A program made the translations under genes and the position numbers. Below, piece by piece: positions 9,661 to 20,237 of a DNA stretch of 64,000 bases (positions within the stretch are counted from its first letter, which is position 1; each line of letters starts with the position of its first letter). The notes beneath the pieces are model-generated. The model did not search any database. It saw only the letters and a program-made list of their open reading frames with translations, and was not told the DNA's origin. The stretch comes from an uncultured Devosia sp. (GTDB taxonomy: Bacteria; Pseudomonadota; Alphaproteobacteria; Rhizobiales; Devosiaceae): positions 1,804,001 to 1,868,000 of the forward strand of contig NZ_CAUQDV010000001.1 of the NCBI RefSeq assembly GCF_963517015.1. The letters run 5' to 3'.

Positions 9661-11052
9661 ATGGGTTACCTCAACACATTTCCGTTGAGCTACAAGGTAC
9701 AGGGTCTGCGCATCGTCATCATCGGCGGTGGTGAAGAAGCCCTCAACAAGGTCCGGTTGGTCACTAAGACTACTGCTTCAGTAGTGATTATCTCCCAGCT
9801 TATCGAGCCGATCTTTTCAGGCTTTGCGGTCGAGCTGGTCGAGCGTGCCTTTGCTGTTTCCGATCTCGATGGTGCCGCGCTGGTCTTCGTTGCCGAAGAG
9901 AGCGACGACGCTGAACGGGCCAAGACCGAGGCACGGCGCCGGGGCATTCCGCTCAATGTCGTCGACGTGCCGGCAGAGTGCGATTTCTACACACCCTCGA
10001 TCGTTGATCGTGCGCCGCTGACCATTGCCATTTCCACGGAAGGCGATGCGCCGGTGCTGGCCCGGCTGGTGCGGGCGCGAATCGAGGCGATGCTGTCGCC
10101 GGGTCTGGGCAAAATCGCCTATCTGGCTGGTCGGTTACGGAAGTCTACTGAGGCGTTGATTCATGACGGCGCCCGCCGCCGGCGCTTCTATGAGGCGCTG
10201 GTGACCTCGCCGGAAATCGAGGCGGCCGAAGCAAAAGGGCAGGGCCTTGAAGCTGCAACAGCCCTGCTGGCGCAGCATGCCAATGCCGAGACCAAGGGCG
10301 TGGTCTGGCTGATCGGCGCGGGGCCGGGGTCTGAGGACCTGCTCACGCTTCGCGCCCAGCGCCTGCTGCAGGAAGCCGATGTCATCGTGCATGACCAACT
10401 CGTGCCGTCGGTCGTGGTCGACATGGGTCGCCGCGATGCCGAGCGGATCGATGTCGGCAAGGCCAAGGGCCATCACAGTTTTTCGCAGGCGCAGATCAAT
10501 ACGCTGATCGTGCGGCTCGCCAGGGAGGGCAAGCGCGTGGCGCGGCTCAAGTCTGGCGATCCGATGATCTTCGGCCGGGCGGGCGAAGAGATATCCTCGC
10601 TGCGCAAGGCGGGTGTAGACTATCGCATCGTGCCCGGCATCAGCGCAGCGCTGGCCGCCGCCGCCGATACCGCCACGCCTGTGACGCTGCGGAAGGTGTC
10701 GAGCGGCTTCATCATGGCGACCGCGCATGGTGCCGATGACAGCGAGCTCGGCCATTGGGCGCAGCTCGCCCAGTCGGGCCTGACACTGGCGCTCTATATG
10801 GGCAAATCCATTGCATCGGATGTGGCGGCGCGGCTGATCGGGCATGGCGCCCGGTCTGACCTTCCCGTCGGGATCGTGGTCAATGCGGGCCTCGCCGACA
10901 AATCCACCTATTCGGGAACGCTGTCGGCCCTGGCCGCCAACACCATTGTTTTCAACGATGGTCCCGCAATCATCTTCGTAGGCGAAGCCGTTGAGGCCGG
11001 TGACTGGGCAAATGCCGCCCAGCTCGCCGGCATGAGCTTCAAGGTAGCGTAG
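9661..11052 (+). CDS. cysG: Siroheme synthase (bifunctional precorrin-2 oxidase/ferrochelatase and uroporphyrinogen-III methyltransferase)
   Basis: A 463-residue CysG. The N-terminal part (1-205) is the NAD-binding precorrin-2 dehydrogenase/ferrochelatase, with IIGGGEEALNK near residue 20. The C-terminal part (about 214-463) is the SAM-dependent uroporphyrinogen-III C-methyltransferase, with WLIGAGPGSEDLLTL and VHDQLV. It makes siroheme, the cofactor of the sulfite reductase encoded two genes downstream. The ATG at 9661 begins the family-typical MGYLNTFPL; a frame nine codons longer has no better ribosome-binding site. The DUF2849 gene begins four bases after its stop, so cysG starts the operon. 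Confidence 0.93.
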   Translation: MGYLNTFPLSYKVQGLRIVIIGGGEEALNKVRLVTKTTASVVIISQLIEPIFSGFAVELVERAFAVSDLDGAALVFVAEESDDAERAKTEARRRGIPLNVVDVPAECDFYTPSIVDRAPLTIAISTEGDAPVLARLVRARIEAMLSPGLGKIAYLAGRLRKSTEALIHDGARRRRFYEALVTSPEIEAAEAKGQGLEAATALLAQHANAETKGVVWLIGAGPGSEDLLTLRAQRLLQEADVIVHDQLVPSVVVDMGRRDAERIDVGKAKGHHSFSQAQINTLIVRLAREGKRVARLKSGDPMIFGRAGEEISSLRKAGVDYRIVPGISAALAAAADTATPVTLRKVSSGFIMATAHGADDSELGHWAQLAQSGLTLALYMGKSIASDVAARLIGHGARSDLPVGIVVNAGLADKSTYSGTLSALAANTIVFNDGPAIIFVGEAVEAGDWANAAQLAGMSFKVA

Positions 11053-11056
11053 CAGC

Positions 11057-11366
11057 ATGGAAATTCTGACGGGCAATGAGTTGATATCGGGCGGGACGGT
11101 TTATCTCGACGCCCAGAACCAGTGGGTGGAGGACATCCAGACCGCCCGCGTGTTTTCCAAGGAGGAGGCAGCCGAGCGCGATGCTGCCATCGCCGCGACC
11201 AAGGCGACGGGCCGGATCGTCAGCGTCGAGATCGAGGAGGTCACGGCCGAGGCCGGGGTGTTGACGCCCAAGCGGTTGCGCGAACGCATCCGTGCCGCGG
11301 GCCCGACGGCGCCGCTCATGCTCAATGGTCAGGCCTATGACCGCCAGCGTCTTGGGGAGGACGGTC

Positions 11367-11380
<14 letters not shown>
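11057..11380 (+). CDS. DUF2849 domain protein
   Basis: A 107-residue acidic, soluble protein matching the DUF2849 pattern, which in alphaproteobacteria sits between cysG and the sulfite reductase gene. The C-terminal part LTPKRLRERIRAAGPTAP is basic. No catalytic motif is visible and its role is unknown; position suggests an accessory factor for sulfite reduction or siroheme handling. It overlaps the next gene by 14 bases, implying translational coupling. Confidence 0.8.
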
Positions 11381-13011
<1,631 letters not shown>

Positions 13012-13025
<14 letters not shown>

Positions 13026-14286
13026 ACTGGCGCCCGTTCCCGCTGCGCAGGACAAGCTGCGCGCGCTGGGCATTTTGGCCCTCAATGGCATGTTCGACGA
13101 AATGGATGCAGTCGGCGTGCTGCGCTATGCGGTGAGCGATGTCTTGCCGGGTGACCTGGCGATCGTCTCGTCCTTTGGTGCGGATTCCGCCGTGCTGCTG
13201 CATATCGTGGCGCAGGTCGATCCGAGCATGCCGGTGTATTTCCTCGAAACCGGCAAGCATTTCGCCGAGACGCTGGCCTATGTCGAGACGCTGAAGAAGC
13301 ATCTCGGCCTGATCAATGTCCACGCCGTCCATCCCAATCCGGATGACGTGCAGCGCTTCGATCCCAATGGTAATCTCTGGGAGACAGACCCGGACAGCTG
13401 CTGCCATATCCGCAAGACCGAGCCGCTGGAGCCGGTTACCGAGCTCTATGGCGGCTGGGTCACGGGGCGGAAGCGCTTCCAGACCAAGGAACGCGGCGTG
13501 CTGCCGCATTTCGAGCTGACGAGCGATGATCGGATCAAGGTCAACCCGCTGGCCTATTTCAACGATGCCGATGTCAATCAGTACAAGATCGACCACGGCT
13601 TGCCCGAGCACCCGCTGTTCGCTAAGGGCTACAAGTCGATCGGCTGCGCGCCCTGCACCTCGGTGGTTGCCGAGGGCGAGGATCCGCGTGCCGGACGGTG
13701 GCGCGGCCTCAACAAGAAAGAGTGCGGCATCCATTACGATTTCAGCGGAGCGATCGCCTCGCCTATGCAAGCTGCAAACAGACACAAGCTCTGGAAGGAT
13801 GGCGCTTTCATCGCCGATCCGTTCCACGAATGGACCGACGAGAGCACGGTGGACACGGCTGCATACAAGCATGTGCCGTTTGCCGTCTTCCTCGAACATC
13901 GCGACGCGTTCCTCGCCAGCCAGCATCCGCTGGGCCTGCTGGTCGTGCCGGGCGACAATATCGAGCAGGTCGAGGGCGATCTCGCCCGCTTCGCCTCCAT
14001 TGCCATCAAGTTCCCGGCCTTCTCGGATGGGCGCGGCTATTCCACGGCGCGCCTGCTCGGTGAGCGGTACAAATATGCCGGTGAAATCAGGGCGGTAGGC
14101 GATGTTCTGCAGGACCAGATTCCGCTGATGCGGCGCTGCGGCTTCAACGCATTCGTCGTGACGCATGAGCCGACCCGCGAAGCGCTGATCGAAAACCGCC
14201 TGCCGGAAGTGGCGCTGTTCTACCAGCCGGTCGGGGTGACCGAGGTGCCCGTGGGGACGCGGCCCTTTCTTCGCCGCGTTCACTGA
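13012..14286 (+). CDS. cysH: Adenylyl-sulfate reductase fused to DUF934
   Basis: A 424-residue protein. Residues 1 to about 250 are CysH: SSFGADSAVLLH is the PP-loop, and the catalytic Cys238 lies in KKECGIHYDF. Cys130-Cys131 and Cys212-x2-Cys215 form the CC...CxxC set that binds a [4Fe-4S] cluster, which marks the APS-reducing type rather than the PAPS type. Residues 258-424 are a complete DUF934 domain (KDGAFIADP at the start, then FSDGRGYSTARLL), usually a separate gene next to cysI. The join runs through SPMQAANRHKLWKDG with an in-frame ATG at 13765 that could be the ancestral DUF934 start. AAGGAGG precedes ATG 13012. Confidence 0.9.
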
Positions 14287-14407
14287 TGTAAGTGGACCGG
14301 ACTGGTCAGGATTTTTGATCCACCTATCTTGATCTGTGTCATGTCCGCTGCGGCGGGGATGGCGCAGGGAGACGCAATGGCCGTGTCGGCCCAAAACAGA
14401 GTCTGAA

Positions 14408-15433
14408 ATGAGCACTGAGATCACCACCGATGTTGTCGTTATTGGCGCGGGCCCCTGCGGGCTGTTTGCCGCCTTCGAACTCGGGCTGCTCGACGTCAAA
14501 TGTCATTTCATCGACATCCTCGATCGTCCTGGTGGCCAGTGTGCCGAGCTCTACCCGGAAAAGCCGATCTACGACATTCCGGGCTTTCCCATCGTTACCG
14601 GCCAGCAGCTGACCGACAACCTGATGGCGCAGATCGCGCCATTCGCTCCCGAGTTCCACTTCAACCGCATGGTCAATTCCATCGAGAAGCAGGAAGACGG
14701 CTCGTTCAAGCTGTCGACCGACGCCGATGAGATCTTCCACACCAAGGTGGTGGTGATCGCGGCCGGTGGTGGCTCGTTCCAGCCCAAGCGCCCGCCGGTC
14801 GATGCGATCGAGCAGTATGAGAACAAGTCGGTGTTCTATGCCGTGCGCAAGATGGACGATTTCCGCGACCAGGACGTGGTGATTGTCGGCGGCGGCGACT
14901 CGGCGCTCGACTGGACGCTGAACCTGCAGCCGATCGTGCGGACGCTGACGCTGGTGCACCGTCGCGATGCCTTCAAGGCGGCGCCGGCTTCGGTCAACAA
15001 GATGAAGGAGCTGGTGGGCGAGGGGAAAATCAACTTCCAGCTCGGCCAGATCGCCAAGCTCGACGGCGAGAATGGCCAGATCAACCATGTGCATCTGACG
15101 ACCGATGCCGGCGATCTGTCGATCCCGGCTACGCGGTTGCTGCCCTTCTTCGGCCTGACCATGAAGCTCGGCCCGGTGGCCGACTGGGGCCTCGAGCTCA
15201 ACGACAATACGATCGTGGTCGATACCGAAAAGTTCGAGACCTCGGTGCCCGGCATCTTCGCTATCGGCGACATCAACTCCTATCCGGGCAAGCTCAAGCT
15301 GATCCTTTCGGGCTTCCACGAAGCCGCGTTGATGGCGCAGGCTGCCAAGGCGATCGTTTCGCCCGGTGAGCGCGTCGTGTTCCAGTACACGACCAGCTCG
15401 ACCAAGTTGCAGAAGAAGCTGGGCGTCGCCTGA
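14408..15433 (+). CDS. Ferredoxin--NADP reductase, thioredoxin-reductase-like type
   Basis: A 341-residue flavoprotein. FAD-binding VIGAGPCGLFAAFELG opens the protein (residues 11-26), NADP-binding IVGGGDSALDWTL lies near 158-170, and the C-terminal FAD motif FAIGDINSYPGK is present. The CxxC redox pair of thioredoxin reductases is missing, which identifies the YumC-like ferredoxin/flavodoxin-NADP reductase branch. It would move electrons from NADPH to ferredoxin in the cytoplasm. It lies 121 bases after cysH and 79 before a ferredoxin gene, so an electron supply to sulfur assimilation is plausible. Start ATG 14408 gives the family N-terminus; the Shine-Dalgarno is poor. Confidence 0.88.
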   Translation: MSTEITTDVVVIGAGPCGLFAAFELGLLDVKCHFIDILDRPGGQCAELYPEKPIYDIPGFPIVTGQQLTDNLMAQIAPFAPEFHFNRMVNSIEKQEDGSFKLSTDADEIFHTKVVVIAAGGGSFQPKRPPVDAIEQYENKSVFYAVRKMDDFRDQDVVIVGGGDSALDWTLNLQPIVRTLTLVHRRDAFKAAPASVNKMKELVGEGKINFQLGQIAKLDGENGQINHVHLTTDAGDLSIPATRLLPFFGLTMKLGPVADWGLELNDNTIVVDTEKFETSVPGIFAIGDINSYPGKLKLILSGFHEAALMAQAAKAIVSPGERVVFQYTTSSTKLQKKLGVA

Positions 15434-15450
15434 TCGAATGGACTAGGGCT

Positions 15451-15470
15451 CTTCCCTTGCGGGAAGGGCC
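15451..15470 (+). terminator. Small hairpin after the ferredoxin-NADP reductase gene
   Basis: CTTCCC (15451-15456) pairs with GGGAAG (15461-15466) across TTGC, followed by GGCCTTTCG. The T-run is short, so it may only be partial or an mRNA-stability hairpin ahead of the ferredoxin gene. Confidence 0.4.
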
Positions 15471-15512
15471 TTTCGCGCGGTAGGACAGCCGCGTTGTTGA
15501 GGAATACTGCCC

Positions 15513-15836
15513 ATGATGATCCACGTCACCGACCAGACCGGCCAGGAGCACGCTCTCGAAGGCCTCGAAGGCTGGCGCGTGATGGAAGTGATCCGCGACT
15601 GGGGCCTCGACATCAAGGCCGAATGCGGTGGCGCCATGAGCTGCGCCACCTGCCACGTCTATGTCGATCCGGCATGGCTCGACGCCGTCGGCGCGCCGAG
15701 TGACGAGGAAGAGGACATGCTGGACAGCGTCGGCGACGTGAAGAGCAATTCTCGCCTCTCCTGCCAGATCCTTTGCAGCGATGAACTCGATGGTCTCAAG
15801 CTGACTTTGGCAGCAAGCGCCTCCAAAGACGCCTGA
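15513..15836 (+). CDS. [2Fe-2S] ferredoxin, second copy
   Basis: A 107-residue adrenodoxin-type ferredoxin with ligands Cys38, Cys44 and Cys47 in ECGGAMSCATCHVY and a fourth in RLSCQILC. It is related to the ferredoxin at 9.15 kb but only partly similar outside the cluster loop, so this is an old rather than recent duplication. It follows the ferredoxin-NADP reductase in the same direction and may be its partner. Two tandem ATG codons (15513, 15516) could both start it. Confidence 0.92.
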   Translation: MMIHVTDQTGQEHALEGLEGWRVMEVIRDWGLDIKAECGGAMSCATCHVYVDPAWLDAVGAPSDEEEDMLDSVGDVKSNSRLSCQILCSDELDGLKLTLAASASKDA

Positions 15837-15863
15837 TCTTGTTGCTGTTTCCCAGATTTATTC

Positions 15864-15892
15864 GGGCTTCGCATAAATCCTGATGCGAGCCC
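15864..15892 (+). other. Hairpin downstream of the second ferredoxin
   Basis: GGGCT-t-CGCAT pairs with ATGCG-AGCCC with one bulged base. There is no T-run after it. It may be a 3'-end stabilising hairpin. Confidence 0.35.
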
Positions 15893-15909
15893 TGCAGTGC
15901 TTTGCTATT

Positions 15910-15934
15910 GTCATGAAGTATTTCACTTCATGAC
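15910..15934. promoter_or_regulatory. Perfect 25-base palindromic operator-like site
   Basis: GTCATGAAGT, spacer ATTTC, then ACTTCATGAC: a flawless 10+10 inverted repeat, 51 bases before the start of the membrane protein gene. The low GC of the site in a GC-rich genome and the absence of a T-run argue for a dimeric repressor or activator operator rather than a terminator. The cognate regulator is not in the window. Confidence 0.5.
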
Positions 15935-15985
15935 TACTGGCCTGTGACGCCGGTTTGCGCGCCCCCAGGCTCTGGGAGGCGGCAC

Positions 15986-16537
15986 ATGGACTGGTACGCA
16001 TTGTTCAAATTTCTGCATATTCTGACGGCGGTTGCCTGGGTTGGCGGCGCGTTTGTTTTCCTCATCGCATCGGAAATTGCGCAGCGCGCGCCGGGGCCGG
16101 TCTATGCCGGCTTTTCGGCGGTCATGGCCAAGCTGGGTGGGGCGGTCTTCGTGCCGGCTTCGATGCTCACACTGGTGTTTGGCATCGTTCTTACGGTGCT
16201 GGGCTGGAGCTTTGTCGACCTCTGGATCATCCTGGCGCTGGTCGGCATTGCGGTGAGCGTGGGGCTGGGCAAGATGCTGATCGGACCGGCCAGCGACCGC
16301 ATTGCCGAACTGGCGCGGATCGAGGGACCGGACAGTCCAAAGGTGCGGGCGATCAGCGCCGGCATTCTGCGGATCGTCCGCTTCGATCTCGTGCTGATGG
16401 TGGTGATCATCGCCGACATGGTGTTCAAGCCGGGGCCTGGCGATCTGCTGATCCTGTCCCTGATGGGGGCGGCCCTGGCGCTGGGGGCGCTCATGTTCCT
16501 GACGCCGCGACCGGTCCGTACAGGCGTGCCGGCCTAG
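15986..16537 (+). CDS. DUF2269-type integral membrane protein
   Basis: A 183-residue hydrophobic protein with about five membrane helices (near residues 5-27, 45-65, 70-95, 130-150 and 155-175). WYALFKFLHILTAVAWVGG at the N-terminus, with a conserved His and Trp, is typical of the DUF2269/predicted integral membrane family. Function is unknown. The ATG at 15986 follows GGGAGG; an upstream in-frame ATG at 15944 lacks a site. A palindromic operator-like site lies just upstream. Its end overlaps the end of the convergent UPF0283 gene by four bases. Confidence 0.75.
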   Translation: MDWYALFKFLHILTAVAWVGGAFVFLIASEIAQRAPGPVYAGFSAVMAKLGGAVFVPASMLTLVFGIVLTVLGWSFVDLWIILALVGIAVSVGLGKMLIGPASDRIAELARIEGPDSPKVRAISAGILRIVRFDLVLMVVIIADMVFKPGPGDLLILSLMGAALALGALMFLTPRPVRTGVPA

Positions 16538-17550
16538 CTGTTCTTGCCGGCGTTTGCCGTGACATTGACCAGTTCGGGAATGTAGTCCCGGACCGTGGGC
16601 TGGTTGAGCACGGCGAAGGGCAGGGGACGGACCACGCGCATGGCGGCGATGCCGACGCGTACCGTCATCAAGCCGTTGACCACGCCTTCGCCCAGCCGTG
16701 CAGACAGTTTTGCGGCAAGGCCCTGGCCGACGAGTTGTTCGACGATGCCATCGGTCAGCACCAGGCCGCCGGTGACGGCGAGATGGGCCAGCACGGCGCC
16801 AGTGAGCCGGAAGAAGCCGAACAGGCCTGGACGGGCGCCGTAGAGGGCGGCAATCGCGCCAGCGAGGCGAATGCTCTCGTAGATGACGAAGGCGACATCG
16901 ACCAGGGCCCGCGGCGAGACGGCGGTGACCAGGGCCACGCGCCGGGCCGATGCGGCCGTCAGTGCCTTGGCGCGCGCATCGAGCGGGGCCATCAGATTGC
17001 GTTCGGACAGCGCAATGATTTCATTGCCGTCAAACAGGTGCGGCAGGTTCTCCGTCATCTGCTGCCGCGCACGGGCGAGGTCGGGACGGGCGCCGTAGAT
17101 GCCGGCGAGGCTGTCGGCAACCTTGCGGGCGCGGTGGGCGTCATTATCGGCATGGGCGAGTTCGGCATCGTGGCGTAGAGCATCGAGCACCCGCAACCGG
17201 CGTAGGGCAAAGGCTTCGCGGGCAGCGATGGCCACGATGGCGAGGACAAAGAGCGCCAGCACGCCGAGGCCCAGATAGCCCAGCCACTCGTTGGTTGCGA
17301 AGAGATCGCGGATCAGCCGGTCGGCGGCAAGGCCGAGGCCCGCCGAGACCAGAATGCCGCCCGTGGTCCAGGCGAGGCGCGACACCCAGCCCATGCGGCG
17401 TAGGGGCGGGGCGACGAGCGTGTCGTCCATGGCGGCGTCGAACTGGGCTTCCTGGACCTCGACACGCGCCGGCGCGAAGGCGCGTGGTGCGCGGAAGGCG
17501 TCTTCGGCTTCCCTGATCTGTGCGGTCGGGCGGGCGACGGGGCGTTTCAT
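16534..17550 (-). CDS. UPF0283/TIGR01620 family membrane protein (YcjF-like)
   Basis: A 338-residue protein with a polar N-terminus, two adjacent membrane helices (about 58-80 and 88-110), a soluble central region and a hydrophobic C-terminal DUF697-type region (about 225-320). It is translationally coupled to the YcjX gene (ATGA overlap at 17547-17550), the same pairing as ycjX-ycjF in enterics. The biochemical role is not established; the pair is often part of envelope-stress regulons. Confidence 0.85.
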   Translation of the reverse strand: MKRPVARPTAQIREAEDAFRAPRAFAPARVEVQEAQFDAAMDDTLVAPPLRRMGWVSRLAWTTGGILVSAGLGLAADRLIRDLFATNEWLGYLGLGVLALFVLAIVAIAAREAFALRRLRVLDALRHDAELAHADNDAHRARKVADSLAGIYGARPDLARARQQMTENLPHLFDGNEIIALSERNLMAPLDARAKALTAASARRVALVTAVSPRALVDVAFVIYESIRLAGAIAALYGARPGLFGFFRLTGAVLAHLAVTGGLVLTDGIVEQLVGQGLAAKLSARLGEGVVNGLMTVRVGIAAMRVVRPLPFAVLNQPTVRDYIPELVNVTANAGKNS

Positions 17551-18986
17551 GCGAGCCAGTCTCCGATCAGATAGTCGAGCGCGCGGTCGAAGCGGATATG
17601 GGGCAGGACCACGTCACCATTGCGGTCAAGCTTTTGCGGCGGGGTGAAGCGCAGGAAGTTGAGCGCAACGGGATTGCCGTCCTCGAAGAGTGAATCCGGC
17701 CGCTCCGGCAAGTCACCGGGAAACAAGGCAATTTCCGTCTTGCCGTCATAGGTGACCTTGTCGAGCACTTCGCCGGCGATGGGTGTGCCGATGAGGGTTG
17801 GCAGAGCTTCGCCATCCTCTGTGATGCTGCCCTCGCGCGTGGCGCGGATGCCGGCTATGGCCATGGAACGCGTTTCGGCCCCGGCAAAGCGGGCGCGCTT
17901 GCTGGCATTGGCGACGAGGCGATTGAGAATGGCTTCCAGCCGGTCGTGGCTGGTGTGGTGGACGTGGTCGGCCTTGGTCGCGGCGAAGAGGATGCGATCG
18001 ATCTTGCGCACGAAGGGGCGGAGGAGGGGATTGGTCTCGCCCTGGCGGAAGCAGCCGAGCACGGCGGTCAGCGCGGTTTCAAGATCGGCCACGGCTGCGG
18101 GGCCGGCATTGAGCGCGCGCAGCGTGTCGACCAGCACGATCTGGCGGTCAAGGCGGGCGAAGTGGTCGCGGAAGAAGGGACGCACCACCTGATCCTTGTA
18201 GGCTTCGTAGCGGCCTTCCAGCATGGCGTGGAGGCTGGTGTTGCGCACGGCCTGTCGCGGGATGGGCAGCGGCGCGAAAGTCAGTGCAGGCGAGCCTTCA
18301 AGGTCGCCGGGGAGGAGGAAGCGTCCGGGTGGAAGCGTCGACATGGCGCCGTGCTCGCGCGACTGGCGGAGATAATCGGTGAAGCTGGCGGCCAGCCGTT
18401 CGGCATCGGTGTCGCGTGCGTCCTTGAGCGGATCGATTTCTTCGAGCAGTTTCAGGAATGCGTCGGCTTCGCCACTCGCGCGGTCGGCGCGATCCAGCGC
18501 CTCGGCGCTCCATTCGGCAAAGCTCATGCCGAGCAGGGGCAGGTCGAGCAGCCATTCGCCGGGATAGTCGACGATATCGAGATTGACCGTGGATGGGCCG
18601 GTCATGCCGGAATACCAGTGTTTGGACTGGAATTTCAGCACGACGCGGAGCTGGGATATGCGGCGCGTGCTTTCGGGCCAGACGGGCGTCTTGCCCGTCA
18701 GCGCCGCCAGATGCTGCTCATAGGCAAAGCGGGGAATGGTGGCATCCGGATATTCGGCGAGCCTCGCGCCGATGAACCGTCCTTCGGCCAGCGGCGCAAA
18801 GCCGGGCATGCGGCCGCCTGTCAGAAGGTTATGCACCAGGGCGGTGATGAAAATGGTCTTGCCGGCGCGGCTGAGGCCGGTGACGCCGAGCCGCAGCGTC
18901 GGCGTGAAGGCGCCAGTGGCGGCATCGGCCAGATTGGACAGGGCTATGCCCAGTTCGTCGACGATGGTCGTGGGAGGATTGGGCAC
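17547..18986 (-). CDS. ycjX: YcjX family P-loop GTPase-like protein
   Basis: A 479-residue protein of the YcjX/DUF463 family. The Walker A motif GLSRAGKT is at 37-44, followed by ALVHNLL. A switch-like segment VDYPGEWLLDLPLL is around 150, and ATKADH serves as the base-recognition motif. The family is thought to bind GTP or GDP and to be stress-induced; the mechanism is unknown. The start is GTG (18986), because no closer Met gives the family N-terminus. It leads a two-gene operon with the UPF0283 protein. Confidence 0.87.
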   Translation of the reverse strand: MPNPPTTIVDELGIALSNLADAATGAFTPTLRLGVTGLSRAGKTIFITALVHNLLTGGRMPGFAPLAEGRFIGARLAEYPDATIPRFAYEQHLAALTGKTPVWPESTRRISQLRVVLKFQSKHWYSGMTGPSTVNLDIVDYPGEWLLDLPLLGMSFAEWSAEALDRADRASGEADAFLKLLEEIDPLKDARDTDAERLAASFTDYLRQSREHGAMSTLPPGRFLLPGDLEGSPALTFAPLPIPRQAVRNTSLHAMLEGRYEAYKDQVVRPFFRDHFARLDRQIVLVDTLRALNAGPAAVADLETALTAVLGCFRQGETNPLLRPFVRKIDRILFAATKADHVHHTSHDRLEAILNRLVANASKRARFAGAETRSMAIAGIRATREGSITEDGEALPTLIGTPIAGEVLDKVTYDGKTEIALFPGDLPERPDSLFEDGNPVALNFLRFTPPQKLDRNGDVVLPHIRFDRALDYLIGDWLA

Positions 18987-19078
18987 GCGCGGGTCTCTCT
19001 ATCACCGGCAAGATAGGGATTTGCGGGGAGGGTTCAATGGTCAAGCGGCTTGATCTGAACCAGAGCATCCACACCCAC

Positions 19079-19209
19079 GGTGTCATCCCGGCCTTGAGCC
19101 GGGATCCATCCTGAGATCATGGAACAGCCGCAAGGTGGTTCGTTCGAGCGACCTTGCGGTTGTGGCGTCATCTCGGGATGGGCCCCGGCTCAAGGCCGGG
19201 GTGACACCG
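19079..19209. repeat. Palindromic intergenic repeat, copy 2 (long form)
   Basis: The ends are GTCATCCCGGCCTTGAGCC and its inverse, enclosing a core with GCCGCAAGGT...ACCTTGCGGTTGTGGCG that resembles the core of copy 1. It fills the gap between ycjX and metA (18987-19251), which otherwise shows no gene or clear regulatory site. Confidence 0.85.
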
Positions 19210-19251
19210 AGTGTGTGGGGACGTGGCGCAAACCCAGGGAGCGGAGGGTTG

Positions 19252-20172
19252 CTATTCCTCGCCCATCCCGATCTTGCCCATGTCATAGGGCGTCGTCTGG
19301 TAAATCTCGTTGATCCAGTTCTGGAACAGGAGGTGGGCGTGGCTGCGCCAGCGGTTTTCCGGGGTGGCGCTGGTATCGCCATTGGGAAAGAGATTGGCCG
19401 GCGGCTCGGTGCCGAGCCCTGCCTTGACGTCGCGCTCATATTCATCGGCCAGCGAGCGGTTGTCGTATTCCAGATGGTTGAGGAAATGCACGGCGCGGTG
19501 CTTGGCGTCGCCCAGCATGGAGACGCCAATCTCCGCGTTGTCGATCAGCACTTCGAGGTCACCGCCGAGCGTGGTGCGATCGATGTCGTTATAGCGCGAG
19601 ACCGGGATCATCGGGCTGTCGGAAAAGCCGCGGAGATAGGGCGAGCGCGGATTGACCACATTGTGCCGGAACACGCCGAAGGCCTTTTCGGCCATGCGAT
19701 AGCGCTGCGCGCCATGGAAGTGGTGCAGGGCCGCCTGCGCACCCCAGCAGATGAACATGGTGTGGTGGACGTTGGTCTGCGTCCAATCCATGATTTCGAG
19801 CATTTCGGGCCAGTAGCGCACCTCCTCGAAGGGGATGTGGGCAATCGGCGCGCCGGTGACGATGAAGCCGTCGAACTTCTGGGCCCGGACCTCTTCCCAA
19901 GTCTTGTAGAAGGTCTTCAGGTAGTCTTCCGAGGTGTTCTTGCTTTGATGCTCGGTGACGCGCACCAGCGTCAGTTCGACCTGCAGCGGTGTCGAGCCGA
20001 TCAGGCGGGTAAACTGGGTCTCGGTGCGCTCCTTGTTGGGCATCAGGTTCAGGAGGCCAATGGAGAGCGGGCGGATGTCCTGGCGCGCGGCACGCGAGGA
20101 ATCCATTACATAGACGCCCTCGTCTTCGAGCGTCTTGCGGGCAGGTAGGTTGTCGGGAATTCGGATAGGCAT
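19252..20172 (-). CDS. metA: Homoserine O-acyltransferase, MetA family
   Basis: A 306-residue cytoplasmic enzyme that acylates homoserine in methionine synthesis. The nucleophile Cys142 is in FICWGAQAAL, and the catalytic His233 and Glu235 are in FLNHLEYD. Length and the N-terminus MPIRIPDNLPA are canonical. Residue 111, whose identity (Gly or Glu) has been linked to succinyl- or acetyl-CoA preference, is Ala here (TGAPIAHIPFEEV), so the acyl donor cannot be read directly. GAGG lies nine bases before the ATG. The 64-base upstream gap shows no SAM-II riboswitch consensus but holds a GC hairpin. Confidence 0.93.
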   Translation of the reverse strand: MPIRIPDNLPARKTLEDEGVYVMDSSRAARQDIRPLSIGLLNLMPNKERTETQFTRLIGSTPLQVELTLVRVTEHQSKNTSEDYLKTFYKTWEEVRAQKFDGFIVTGAPIAHIPFEEVRYWPEMLEIMDWTQTNVHHTMFICWGAQAALHHFHGAQRYRMAEKAFGVFRHNVVNPRSPYLRGFSDSPMIPVSRYNDIDRTTLGGDLEVLIDNAEIGVSMLGDAKHRAVHFLNHLEYDNRSLADEYERDVKAGLGTEPPANLFPNGDTSATPENRWRSHAHLLFQNWINEIYQTTPYDMGKIGMGEE

Positions 20173-20214
20173 ATCAGCCTCTTGAGAGGATTGGATCGGA
20201 AAGCGATTCAGGCT

Positions 20215-20237
20215 GCGCGTCTCCCGCAGGAGCGCGC
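20215..20237 (-). terminator. Hairpin between the P-loop ATPase gene and metA
   Basis: On the minus strand GCGCG-CTCC pairs with GGAG-(A)-CGCGC around TGCG, beginning at the ATPase stop codon. No T-run follows, so it may attenuate or separate expression rather than fully terminate. Confidence 0.4.

Noticed and set aside
20173..20236. SAM-II riboswitch before metA
   Set aside because: metA of alphaproteobacteria often has one, so the 64-base leader was read for the conserved pseudoknot core; it contains only a GC hairpin from the upstream gene end.
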